DNA of 34,344 bases from Streptococcus infantis (GTDB taxonomy: Bacteria > Bacillota > Bacilli > Lactobacillales > Streptococcaceae), in NCBI RefSeq assembly GCF_019929575.1, contig NZ_JAHZPU010000017.1:1-34344 (forward strand). The letters are read 5' to 3'. Below are positions 16,031 to 31,875 of the stretch, in pieces; the stretch's first letter is position 1, and the number at the start of each line of letters is the position of its first letter. A model generated the notes under the pieces. The model had not been told where the DNA came from. It did not search any database and saw only the letters and a list, made by a program, of their open reading frames with translations. Made by a program: the position numbers and the translations under genes.

Positions 16031-16086
16031 AAAAAGCGAACAAGACCAGATTCTGTTTATCAGAAAACTAGTTTTGTCCGCTTTTT
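16031..16086 (-). terminator. Terminator of the GH20/GH84 gene
   Basis: On minus, AAAAAGCGGACAAAAC pairs imperfectly with GTCTTGTTCGCTTTTT across a loop of roughly 25 bases, ending in a T run. It lies about 60 bases past the stop codon. The rest of 15960-16143 shows no gene. Confidence 0.65.
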
Positions 16087-16143
16087 ATATTCGAGATTAG
16101 TCTCTTGATCCAATCTCTATGATTTAGATGCTTTTACATCATC

Positions 16144-19100
16144 TTATTCGTCGTCTTTTTTCTTTCCCATAGCAAAGAGACCAAGAAGTGCACCTACAAC
16201 ACCAACGGCTGCAAGGCCAGCATTTTCTTTAGTACCTGTCTCTGGGAGCTTGTATGGATGACTTGCAGGTGCTTGGTAGGTCTTATCTTGTGACATAGCA
16301 AGAGCTACAAGAGACTGCTCATCTGTGTATGCTGGAGTTTCACGTGTAGTTGGAGCTGAACCATTCACACTTCCAGTAAATTCTGGAACTTCGTGAGTAG
16401 TTCCTTCTGATCCATTTACGTGACCAGTGAACTCTGGGACTTCATGGACAGCTGCTTCAACACCATTCACACCACCAGTATATTCTGGGACTTCGTGGAC
16501 AGCTGCTTCAGTGCCATTGACACCGCCTGTGAATTCTGGAACTTCTACTACTGGTGCTGGAATCTTGTCTGCTTCTGCTGTAGCTTCAGTATATTCTGGA
16601 ACTTCATGGATAGCCGCTTCGGCACCATTTACGCCACCTGTGAATTCTGGGACTTCTACTACTGGTGCTGCTTCATCACCTGCTGTGCCAATAGCTTCAG
16701 TGTACTCTGGAACTTCATGAACAGCTGCTTCGACACCATTTACGCCACCAGTAAATTCTGGGACTTCTACTACTGGTGCTGGTTCGTCACCCTTACTTGT
16801 AGTTGGAGCTGGTTTCTCTGGTTCTTCCGGAAGTTCTTGGTGGAATGTAGTCATTTCGTAGAACTCTGGTTTGCCACCTTCCCAAACAAGTTTGACATCC
16901 AACAATGGCGCTTTTTCTCTCACTGCAAATGTTTGGAAACTTGAGGTAATTTCACCTAGTTCTGACCAAGCATCTGCTTTATCTTCTTTCAGAGTACGAG
17001 CAAGCACACGAGCTTTCACTCCTTGAGGAATACTTGAAACAAGGCGAATATGGTTAGCATCTGTTGGTTCTGACAAGTGGTAAACAAGCTCACCTTGGTC
17101 TTTCTCAGCCTTGTAGCTTGTTAAGACTTTTCCATCCACGAGGTTCGTGTAAAGGTTGCCTTGGCTTTCACCACTATTTCCCTCTACAGTTGGGTCATTG
17201 ATTGGTTTCACGAATTCACCATCATTGATCACCAACTCAGTGAAGCCTACAAAACGAGCATCATAGTCTGCTGTAAATAGAACACGGAGGTAGTTGGCTT
17301 TAACTGGGCTTGAAAGTTCACCCTCGATGTAGCGATTTCCTGGCATCTTAGAATCATGTGTCCAGCCATCTGTCAAGGAATCATCACGTGTTTCATTAGC
17401 AGCACCGTCACCAACTGTCACAACATCGGTCCAAGTCTTGCCATCTTGACTGACTTGAATCTTACCATCACGAAGATAGTTTTGAGTGCCGTCTTGGATA
17501 TAAGCTCTAATCTTCTTGATGTCACGTTCGCTACCAAGTTTAAGAGTGATATGACCATCTTTACGAGCATAGTCTGAAAACTCTACAAAGTTATTGTAAA
17601 CTCCGTCGAATAATTGATCCAAGTTCTTGATCTTACGAACGTCATTTCTACCGTATGTTGGGTGAATTCCCATTGATGTAGAATCAAGTGTTGTTGGTTG
17701 AACTTCTTTTGTCTGAACAAGTAGAGATGTTGCTGTCACTGCTTGTTCTTGATCAGTCTTATTAACCAAACGAACATAACGTACCAAGGACTTATCAGTC
17801 ACTTGATCAGCTGGATACCATTCTTGGGCATTTGGAGAGTATTCCAAGTTGAGGGATGGATTTTCTGTACCAATTGCTTGAATGCTTTCAGCTTGATGCA
17901 GACGATCAAGTTTCATACCCAAGTAGCTATTAGCTGGAAGTTTAGTTCCGCTTGGAATTTGAAGGTCATAACGGCCTAGGCTGTCATAAACTGGAGTTGA
18001 CTTCAATCTTTCAACGTTTGTATCAGTCAATTCGCTATTGCCTGCACGTGTTTCAACTGAGAAGTCAGCGATACGCCACCATAAGTTGATGTTCTTAGTA
18101 TTGCGAACACGAACGTAGCGAGCTGAAATTGGAGTTTCGATTTCTTTGGTTTGTTCACCAGTCAAGCGATCCAACTCTTGCCATGAGCTACCATCTGCAG
18201 AATACTCAAGAACACCTCCCGCCAATTTATCTCCTGATCCTTGAACCAGACGAACCTTGGTCACAGGTTTGACTTCACCCAAGTCAAGTTGTACCCAACC
18301 ATTGACTGGAGTTGTGTCTGTTCTATCAGCATTTGCAAGCATGGCTTCAGTATTATCACGTCCATCTGTAATCTGAGCAACTGTCGTGTTGTACTTGTAC
18401 ATAAGATTTGGACTGATAGTCACAGTAGCTGATTGTTTAGCACGAGTAACTTCTACAGGACGGTTAACAGCAATTTCTCTTACCGCAAACCAAGTGTTTC
18501 CACGATCTGAAGTCGCAATCATGCGAACAGCTTTAGCGTTGATGTTGAGGTTTTCAAATTTAAGCAGAGGCTCATTACCAGTGTAGCTTGGTTCTGAAAG
18601 GGTTACCCACTCATCATTTTCATTGAGATACTCAACTTTAGCGTTGTTGAAGGTATCACGAGGATTTGCTTGAGTTCCCATTGCAAAGGTCAAGTTTTGA
18701 ACTGAAACAGCCTTATTAAATTTCAAGCCAATGTAATCACCAGTCTTGATACTGTTTGGTGATTTGATCAATGCATGAGTTCCTAGATCTCCATCAGTCA
18801 CTTCAGCAAGTCCACCTTCTACACCTGTACGGTTAGTGATAAAAGTGCTGATCACTTGGTCAGGGTGCAAGGCTTTTTGAACTTCTGTTGCAAGGATTTC
18901 ACGAAGTCCAAGCAAGAATGGACGGATATGTTGAACACCTAACTCAGCTCTCTCATCATGGTCTACATAATGGAAGGTATAAGTTTGTGATTGTTCATAA
19001 AGTTTCAAGCCCTTGTAATAGCTATCCCAAAGTTTTGCAGAATCATTGGTTTCGATAGCCTCTGTACCATCAAGAAGAGCACTCAAGGCATCCATTTGGT

Positions 19101-22100
19101 CAATGGTATTATCCAACCAGTAGTGGATTTGAGCACGCATCTTCTCATCACCAGATGCTTTATAAAGTTGTGCTGCTGCTTTTAGTTTAGCAAATTCTGC
19201 ACGCAATTCTTGACGCTCTGCACTGACATCTTGACCAGCTTTCAACTTAGACATGAAGGTCGCCAATTTCGGTGCAAGTTCAACAGATTCTTCCAATTTC
19301 ACAACACGACCATCCATGTTTTGGTTGATCATGTGTTTACCAAGTTCACGGAAGGCAAGAGATGTTTCACTATCTGTAAACTTGCCAGTTTCAACAAAGT
19401 TGAAGGCGATATCGTTTACTTTCTTGGCTTCTTCTTCAGACTTCCATTGTTTCCATGCATATTGGGCTGCAGAGAAGAGGGCAATCTTAGAAGGCTCAGA
19501 TTGTTGCATTGGGTTCAACATGATGCCTGAAAGGAGACTTGGGTCTACATTCGGATGAAGGAATTTCTCACCACCACCCAAGATCAAGTGTTGTTTAGAG
19601 TTGTCTGTAACAGGCCAATTGACCCATAGAGACACTGGACGGTAGCTCTTACCACCTGCAGTCAGGTTGTTCTTAAGGTTTGAAAGGAAGTTTTCGGATA
19701 CTTCACCCCAAATCTTACCACCAGTAAGGGTCATTGAAGTTGAAGTTGGGAGATTTTCATTGAGTGCTTTCAACTCATCTTCACGTCCATTACCCCAATA
19801 CTGACCTGGGACAAAAATCATTTCCTTACGAAGACCAACATAAGTTGCCTGTTTTTCAGTCAACCAGTCTGTCATGTCCTTCATCAAGCGGTTGTAACTA
19901 TTGTAGCCACCAACTGGACTTGGAGCATCATCAGCCAAAATACCGAACTCACGAACACCGACATCCATCAATTGAGTGAATTTAGCTTTAATAGTTTCAA
20001 GGTCTTTTTGGTAGTCAGCGTCATTTCCAAATCGGATACGGTTGTTCATGAATGGGTGGATAGTCCAAACATAACGAGTCTTGTTTTGGTTTCCGACACG
20101 CGCCAATTCACGGATTTCAGCTAATTTTTCTTCTGGATAAAGTTCACGCCATTTCTTGTTGTGGTATGGATCGTCTTTTGGTGCAAAGAAGTATTGAGTC
20201 AACTTCAAGTCACCACCATAGCGCATCAACTCAGCACGATCAGCATTGCTCCAAGGGTTACCATAGTATCCTTCGATAAAGCCACGGTTCTTAATTTCAG
20301 CGTAGTCTTCAACTGTTACGTTACGCAAGACTGGTGCTTCACTTTCATTAAGCATGTGTTTGAGAGTTGTCAAACCGTAGAAGACAGCATCTGTATCCTT
20401 ACCGACGATAGAGATTGTATTATTCTTGATTGACAAGGCATAAGCATCAATCTTATCAAAGAGTCCTTGAGAAATTCCAGACACTTCTTTTTCAGCCTGT
20501 GAATTTTGACCATGAACACCAAGGTAGATGTTAGTAGCACCTGCCACTGCTGTTTGACTGCTTGTGTATGAGATTTGATGATCTTGTAGAACACTCTTCA
20601 AGCGGTTGCGAGTATAGATATCTAATTGATCTCCCATGACAAGATTGACTTGTTTATGGAGTTTCGTAACACCTTCATCGTACGTTACTTTTTGTGGTGT
20701 TGGGAATACCTTGTATTCTTTCTTAAGGTAGTCTTGACTTTGGGCTGCTGCAGCAACTGCCTCGTCACTTGTAGGTTTTTCAGCTACAAACTTATCAGCA
20801 AGTTCAGTTGTACCATCACCCATTTCCTCAACTTTAGGTTTTTCTGGAGTTACAGGTTTCTCTGGATCAACTGGCTCTTCGGCCTTGTTAGTAGAAACTG
20901 GTTTCAGAAGTTGAATTTCTGCGGCACTTCCGAATCCTGCGGCACCTGCTAGAACTTTAAATTCCACCTTATCCGTTTCAACTGCATCAAAGTTAACTGT
21001 TTTCTCTTTGGCATTGTTTTCCCAAGTTCCTGAAGCAACTTTAACCATTTGACCATCTTTTTGAGCATAGATTTCGTAAGATGTCACGACTCCGTTACCA
21101 CCACCTGGACGTGGAAGATAGGTCAAACCATTGACTTTTTCACTTGCTTTCAAGTTCATTGAAACTGTAAATGGAGCTTGATGTCCAGACCATTTTGAAT
21201 GCCAGAAGGTATTTGGATCATTATCAAATGCTTTTTCTACTGGACCTTCTGCATTGGTACCTGGTAACTCTTGACTAGTTGCAGAAACTGTAAAGTGATC
21301 ATTTGGAATCAAACGTGGATTTACAAATGCTTCATTTGACAACTCAGCACTATGCAAGATTCCTTTGAAGCCACCAATTGTTTCAAGTGGTAAGACTAAG
21401 CTATTATGAGCCAAACGTGGATTAGCTGGATTTGCAATTCGTTCAACCTTTTCACCGTCCACATAAACTTCTGTCACTTGAGGTTTGGTTACAACAGAAA
21501 TTTGATAGCGTTTATTCTTTTCAAGTTTCTTTTTAAATTGAATATGGAATTGTTCAAAAGTATATGCAAGGTAGCCATCTTTGTCCGCAAGATAGAGTTG
21601 ATTGTTTCCACTTGTTGAGAAGGTTTGCTCGCCATCACCAGTCACTGTCACATCCAATTTCAAGACATGACTTGGTCCAGCATCACCAACTAGGCCTTCG
21701 ATAGTGCTATCTTTTTCGAAATTCAAACCTGCTTCAGTCTTTTGTACCTTCTTAGCAAGATAATCTTTGACAGTCTCAGGATTAATCTTGAACAAGTCTT
21801 CTTCAGCTACGGTCTTATCTGGGTTAGATTGTGGTGCATAGACACTTGCTGGTTGAACACGTTCTGCATAGGTCTTGGCTGCACGGTCTGAACCCCAAGT
21901 GCGTTCTGCAGTTGATTGCATACTCTTGAAGAAGCGTTTAAAGATATCGTAAGAAGTAAGTCCAGTTTCATGGAGGTCAATATTGTCATTCCATACAGCG
22001 TGACCACCACCAAGGATATTTGGATTAGAAGCTTCTAGGCGTGGTCCACCACCTGTTGAGAAGTCATTCGGTGTCCAACGGTTGTATTGAGTTTCATAAT

Positions 22101-24462
22101 TGGCATAATCTCCATAGCCACCTTGACTATTGCTTCCACTTGGAACACTATAGGTTGGAATATCTGTGATATTGATAATTTTAGCACCTTGAGCAATGGC
22201 AGCTGCTGGTCGTTGCCAACCAATACTCCAGATATCAACTTCTACATCTTTCCAATCAACAGGCGTAGTTCCTTGTTTGGCAGAGAGTGAACCCCAAATA
22301 CGCGGTGTTAGGCCTTTGCCTTTGATGTACTGGATCATATCATTGACATAGCGACGATAGCTTTCTGGACTTCCATAGTACTCATCTGTACCGATATGAA
22401 CTGTAGTTACACCATGGAGCGGTGCATCTTCGCCATCCAACAATTTATCATAGACTGATTTAACAAAAGCAAGCGTTTCTTCGTACTTGTTATCCAAGTC
22501 CAACATAGCTACACGTTCTACATTGTGTTTTCTCGCACTCAGTTGTCCCTTATACATCAAATCTGGACGAACCTTGACAAATGAGAGGGCGTGACCAGGT
22601 GTGTCAATTTCAGGAACAAGGTTGATATGCAAAGCTTTCGCCAACTTGATGATTTCTTGCATTTCTTCCTTAGTATAATGCTCGTCAGATGTTAATTTTT
22701 CGCCATTTTCACCGACAACATCAGTCTCTACACGGAAGCCTGTCTTAGCATTTTTGAGAACATAGTCTAGTTCTTCTTGCTTGCTAAGTTGTTTGCCCTC
22801 TACATGTTTTTCTAGGAAGATATAGTTATCATTCAAGTGCAACTGAAGATCGTTCATCTTGTAGTAAGCCATGTTAAGCATGATATCTACAAGCGTATCA
22901 TAAGGGATAAACTTACGACCTGTGTCTAGCATGAAACCACGGTGACTGAAGCTTGGGAAATCACGGATTTCACCGTTCTGTAGGTCTTTTTCACCCATTT
23001 GAAGAAGGGTACGTGTGGCATAAAATGCTCCTGCATTTGTTGCAGCTTCTACAGTGATAACTCCATCTTTAACAGTGATACCATAGCCTTCCTTGCCATA
23101 GCCCTTATCTTCAACCTTCTTAAATTCGATCCGTTTTTGAGCTGTTTGATCACCTGTAGCGATTTCTAACCCACGACTTTCAAGGTCGGTCTGATAGAAT
23201 TTAGCTTCTTGACCAAATCCAGAATCTCCGACTGAAATAACAGTATCAGCTGTAATAGAAGTCTTGCCTTCAGTTCCATACCATTGTTGAACTGCTGGAG
23301 CAACTGCTGGTTTAGTGCCAACGCCTTCGTCTGTATGCAAGCCTTTAATGACTACTTCAAATTCTTTTGTGAAGGTATGAGTATCCTTGACTTGTTGGAC
23401 CATGACCTTAACAGTTTGATCTGTTAAGGGTTTGTAGATTTTGTTATTAAGATCAACAACTCCCTGTTTGTTGCTACCAATCAAGCTGACTTGACCTGGT
23501 AATTTAGGCAAGATAAGTGATTTCCCATCTTCAGCAACAGCTAATTCTGTCACTTGGCGAATATCTGTTGGTTTGCTAGCGTCTGGAATGTTTGAGTAGG
23601 CGCGAATTTCTTGAATCCCAACATTTTTCCAGTTCATTGTACCAGCTTGATAATCCGTGATTTCAAGTTTAAGGTACTTGGCTTGGATAGCTTCTTTCAA
23701 GTCAATTTTTTCATCAAGAAGAGGATTCCCTGTTCTTTGATAGGCCAACTTCCATTCTTTAACTCCTGATCCATTCACATCATCCTGGCCAGCGTAATAG
23801 AGGTTCCATGATTTGATATTTGGATCATTTTGTTCACCACGAACGCGGCGGTCCCAATCAATCTCAACATGCTTAATCACTGTTGTCTTTTCAAGTGTAA
23901 ATTCGATTGTTGGTTTCTCAACGTTTTGGTCAGTAGCCCAGCGAGTGTCAGGTTTTCCGTCAATTGCCTTTTCTGCTGTGTATTGTGTGTTGGCTTCATG
24001 GTTTGATGCTGTAGCAGTCGCCTTTTCTAAATGATTGACATCTGGTGTATCTACTACATCTTTAGTCACAGGACTTGCAGCTGGTTTCGCCTCAGAAGCT
24101 ACTTCCTCTTTTGGATTTGTAGCTGGTTTTGAAGCCACTTCTTCCTTAGGAGCAGGAGTTTCAGTTGGTTTTGGAGTAGTTGTTTCAGCTGCAGTTGCTT
24201 CAGTTTCTGACGCTGCAGGTTGATCCTCTACAGTTCCAGCACTAGCTTCTGCTTTTTCAATAGCTGCTGCTATATCTGCTGGTAGTTTATCCAGAGGCTG
24301 AGCCTGTGTTATTGTTCCTTCTGTCTCTGCAGGTCCTTCTGTTTCAGCAGCTTGAACCATACCAGCTCCAAAGATACTGGCACCAATCATAACAGAAGCT
24401 GCGCCGATTGTAAATTTACGTATACTGTAATGACACCGTTTCTCAAAAAAATGTTTTCCCAT
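16144..24462 (-). CDS. Wall-anchored dual GH20/GH84 N-acetylhexosaminidase
   Basis: A 2772-residue surface enzyme. The N-terminus has a YSIRKFTIGAASVMIG signal; the C-terminus has LPETG (2739-2743), a hydrophobic tail and KKKDDE for sortase anchoring. Approximate order: CBM32 144-289; Ig-like 290-375; GH20 380-860 with the D693-E694 pair in HIGTDEYYG; LamG-like 913-1047; CBM32 1054-1189; GH84 1247-1717 with the catalytic pair D1511-D1512 in ILADDAPSP; helical region; CBM-like 1867-2004; CBM32 2010-2140 and 2264-2410; another beta module to 2540; 17-residue repeats 2556-2711. GH84 members remove beta-linked GlcNAc. The GH20 opening (GFMLDTGRKFIPYDTLVDIM) looks nearer to lacto-N-biosidase-type enzymes than to pneumococcal StrH, so specificity is open. 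Likely substrates are host glycoprotein glycans. AGGAAA precedes the ATG. Confidence 0.93.
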   Translation of the reverse strand: MGKHFFEKRCHYSIRKFTIGAASVMIGASIFGAGMVQAAETEGPAETEGTITQAQPLDKLPADIAAAIEKAEASAGTVEDQPAASETEATAAETTTPKPTETPAPKEEVASKPATNPKEEVASEAKPAASPVTKDVVDTPDVNHLEKATATASNHEANTQYTAEKAIDGKPDTRWATDQNVEKPTIEFTLEKTTVIKHVEIDWDRRVRGEQNDPNIKSWNLYYAGQDDVNGSGVKEWKLAYQRTGNPLLDEKIDLKEAIQAKYLKLEITDYQAGTMNWKNVGIQEIRAYSNIPDASKPTDIRQVTELAVAEDGKSLILPKLPGQVSLIGSNKQGVVDLNNKIYKPLTDQTVKVMVQQVKDTHTFTKEFEVVIKGLHTDEGVGTKPAVAPAVQQWYGTEGKTSITADTVISVGDSGFGQEAKFYQTDLESRGLEIATGDQTAQKRIEFKKVEDKGYGKEGYGITVKDGVITVEAATNAGAFYATRTLLQMGEKDLQNGEIRDFPSFSHRGFMLDTGRKFIPYDTLVDIMLNMAYYKMNDLQLHLNDNYIFLEKHVEGKQLSKQEELDYVLKNAKTGFRVETDVVGENGEKLTSDEHYTKEEMQEIIKLAKALHINLVPEIDTPGHALSFVKVRPDLMYKGQLSARKHNVERVAMLDLDNKYEETLAFVKSVYDKLLDGEDAPLHGVTTVHIGTDEYYGSPESYRRYVNDMIQYIKGKGLTPRIWGSLSAKQGTTPVDWKDVEVDIWSIGWQRPAAAIAQGAKIINITDIPTYSVPSGSNSQGGYGDYANYETQYNRWTPNDFSTGGGPRLEASNPNILGGGHAVWNDNIDLHETGLTSYDIFKRFFKSMQSTAERTWGSDRAAKTYAERVQPASVYAPQSNPDKTVAEEDLFKINPETVKDYLAKKVQKTEAGLNFEKDSTIEGLVGDAGPSHVLKLDVTVTGDGEQTFSTSGNNQLYLADKDGYLAYTFEQFHIQFKKKLEKNKRYQISVVTKPQVTEVYVDGEKVERIANPANPRLAHNSLVLPLETIGGFKGILHSAELSNEAFVNPRLIPNDHFTVSATSQELPGTNAEGPVEKAFDNDPNTFWHSKWSGHQAPFTVSMNLKASEKVNGLTYLPRPGGGNGVVTSYEIYAQKDGQMVKVASGTWENNAKEKTVNFDAVETDKVEFKVLAGAAGFGSAAEIQLLKPVSTNKAEEPVDPEKPVTPEKPKVEEMGDGTTELADKFVAEKPTSDEAVAAAAQSQDYLKKEYKVFPTPQKVTYDEGVTKLHKQVNLVMGDQLDIYTRNRLKSVLQDHQISYTSSQTAVAGATNIYLGVHGQNSQAEKEVSGISQGLFDKIDAYALSIKNNTISIVGKDTDAVFYGLTTLKHMLNESEAPVLRNVTVEDYAEIKNRGFIEGYYGNPWSNADRAELMRYGGDLKLTQYFFAPKDDPYHNKKWRELYPEEKLAEIRELARVGNQNKTRYVWTIHPFMNNRIRFGNDADYQKDLETIKAKFTQLMDVGVREFGILADDAPSPVGGYNSYNRLMKDMTDWLTEKQATYVGLRKEMIFVPGQYWGNGREDELKALNENLPTSTSMTLTGGKIWGEVSENFLSNLKNNLTAGGKSYRPVSLWVNWPVTDNSKQHLILGGGEKFLHPNVDPSLLSGIMLNPMQQSEPSKIALFSAAQYAWKQWKSEEEAKKVNDIAFNFVETGKFTDSETSLAFRELGKHMINQNMDGRVVKLEESVELAPKLATFMSKLKAGQDVSAERQELRAEFAKLKAAAQLYKASGDEKMRAQIHYWLDNTIDQMDALSALLDGTEAIETNDSAKLWDSYYKGLKLYEQSQTYTFHYVDHDERAELGVQHIRPFLLGLREILATEVQKALHPDQVISTFITNRTGVEGGLAEVTDGDLGTHALIKSPNSIKTGDYIGLKFNKAVSVQNLTFAMGTQANPRDTFNNAKVEYLNENDEWVTLSEPSYTGNEPLLKFENLNINAKAVRMIATSDRGNTWFAVREIAVNRPVEVTRAKQSATVTISPNLMYKYNTTVAQITDGRDNTEAMLANADRTDTTPVNGWVQLDLGEVKPVTKVRLVQGSGDKLAGGVLEYSADGSSWQELDRLTGEQTKEIETPISARYVRVRNTKNINLWWRIADFSVETRAGNSELTDTNVERLKSTPVYDSLGRYDLQIPSGTKLPANSYLGMKLDRLHQAESIQAIGTENPSLNLEYSPNAQEWYPADQVTDKSLVRYVRLVNKTDQEQAVTATSLLVQTKEVQPTTLDSTSMGIHPTYGRNDVRKIKNLDQLFDGVYNNFVEFSDYARKDGHITLKLGSERDIKKIRAYIQDGTQNYLRDGKIQVSQDGKTWTDVVTVGDGAANETRDDSLTDGWTHDSKMPGNRYIEGELSSPVKANYLRVLFTADYDARFVGFTELVINDGEFVKPINDPTVEGNSGESQGNLYTNLVDGKVLTSYKAEKDQGELVYHLSEPTDANHIRLVSSIPQGVKARVLARTLKEDKADAWSELGEITSSFQTFAVREKAPLLDVKLVWEGGKPEFYEMTTFHQELPEEPEKPAPTTSKGDEPAPVVEVPEFTGGVNGVEAAVHEVPEYTEAIGTAGDEAAPVVEVPEFTGGVNGAEAAIHEVPEYTEATAEADKIPAPVVEVPEFTGGVNGTEAAVHEVPEYTGGVNGVEAAVHEVPEFTGHVNGSEGTTHEVPEFTGSVNGSAPTTRETPAYTDEQSLVALAMSQDKTYQAPASHPYKLPETGTKENAGLAAVGVVGALLGLFAMGKKKDDE
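16330..16797 (-). repeat. 17-residue tandem repeats before the wall anchor (GH20/GH84 protein)
   Basis: At the protein level the unit is HEVPE(F/Y)TGGVNGxEAA(V/I), 51 bp at the DNA level. About eight full or partial units are interleaved with spacers such as [14 protein letters not shown] and EATAEADKIPAPVV. The last units drift (GHVNGSEGTT, GSVNGSAPTT). This is probably an extended stalk through the wall. Confidence 0.85.
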
Positions 24463-24494
24463 TTTTTCCTATTTCCTTTCATACGCTCACGAGT

Positions 24495-24508
24495 GGTAAG
24501 CGCTCTCA
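24495..24508. promoter_or_regulatory. cre (CcpA) site before GH20/GH84 gene
   Basis: GGTAAGCGCTCTCA matches the TGNAANCGNWNNCA form of cre at every fixed position but the first, with a symmetrical AGCGCT core. It lies 32 bases upstream of the start codon. CcpA repression is expected but not shown. I found no convincing -35/-10 pair between this site and the upstream terminator. Confidence 0.7.
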
Positions 24509-24520
24509 TTTCCCTTTAGA

Positions 24521-24548
24521 AAAAGAGAGGACCTAGAGGGTCCTCTCT
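24521..24548 (-). terminator. Terminator of protease-GH101 gene
   Basis: A perfect 10-bp stem (AGAGAGGACC / GGTCCTCTCT, 5-base loop) followed on minus by TTTTTC. It separates the two giant genes, about 60 bases before the GH20/GH84 start. Confidence 0.8.
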
Positions 24549-24618
24549 GGGTTTTCTTTTTCTCCACGACAATGAATGTGGAGTCTAAGCTCTCTTTTAA
24601 TGAAAACTTTTTTAAATT

Positions 24619-31632
<7,014 letters not shown>

Positions 31633-31664
31633 TTATAAACATATAAATTTTTCTATACCAACTT

Positions 31665-31693
31665 AATATATCAAAAAAGGTTAAAAAAATCAA
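31665..31693 (-). promoter_or_regulatory. Candidate promoter for protease-GH101 gene
   Basis: On minus: TTGATT (31688-31693), a 17-base spacer, TATATT (31665-31670) preceded by TGA. The predicted leader is about 110 bases and contains the cre site. The area is AT-rich, so other start points are possible. Confidence 0.5.
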
Positions 31694-31730
31694 TAGTTTA
31701 ATAAGTAAAACTAGTAAAAGTATAATCCAA

Positions 31731-31750
31731 TTTTCAGACTAGTCTGAAAA
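31731..31750. promoter_or_regulatory. Perfect 20-bp palindrome upstream of GH101 promoter
   Basis: TTTTCAGACTAGTCTGAAAA is a perfect inverted repeat with no spacer, centred about 80 bases upstream of the predicted start. It is not followed by a T run, so a protein-binding site is more likely than a terminator. The rest of 31546-31875 holds the leader, promoter and ftsK terminator and no gene. Confidence 0.5.
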
Positions 31751-31787
31751 GAATTTCAGCAGGCCTTATTTCTAGCGTTTTAGCAAC

Positions 31788-31848
31788 CAAAAAGAAACTT
31801 TATCAAGAAAGCTAAACCATCCTCGTTTAACTTTTCAATAAAGTTTCT
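31788..31848 (-). terminator. Terminator after ftsK
   Basis: On minus, AGAAACTTTAT pairs with ATAAAGTTTCT and an inner AAAGTTAAAC pairs with GTTTAGCTTT, giving one long bulged stem. It is followed by TTTTT and begins 27 bases past the ftsK stop. Confidence 0.75.
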
Positions 31849-31875
31849 ATGAATTTTTATACTATTTTTACTTTT

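Noticed and set aside
16420..16944. Long plus-strand frames opposite the repeat region of the GH20/GH84 gene
   Set aside because: They mirror the repeated coding sequence on the other strand, have odd composition rich in Cys, Trp and Phe, and lack ribosome sites.
24572..24592. Hairpin CTCCAC...GTGGAG between the two giant genes
   Set aside because: Followed by purines rather than Ts in the transcribed direction, so not called a terminator; mentioned only as possible RNA structure.
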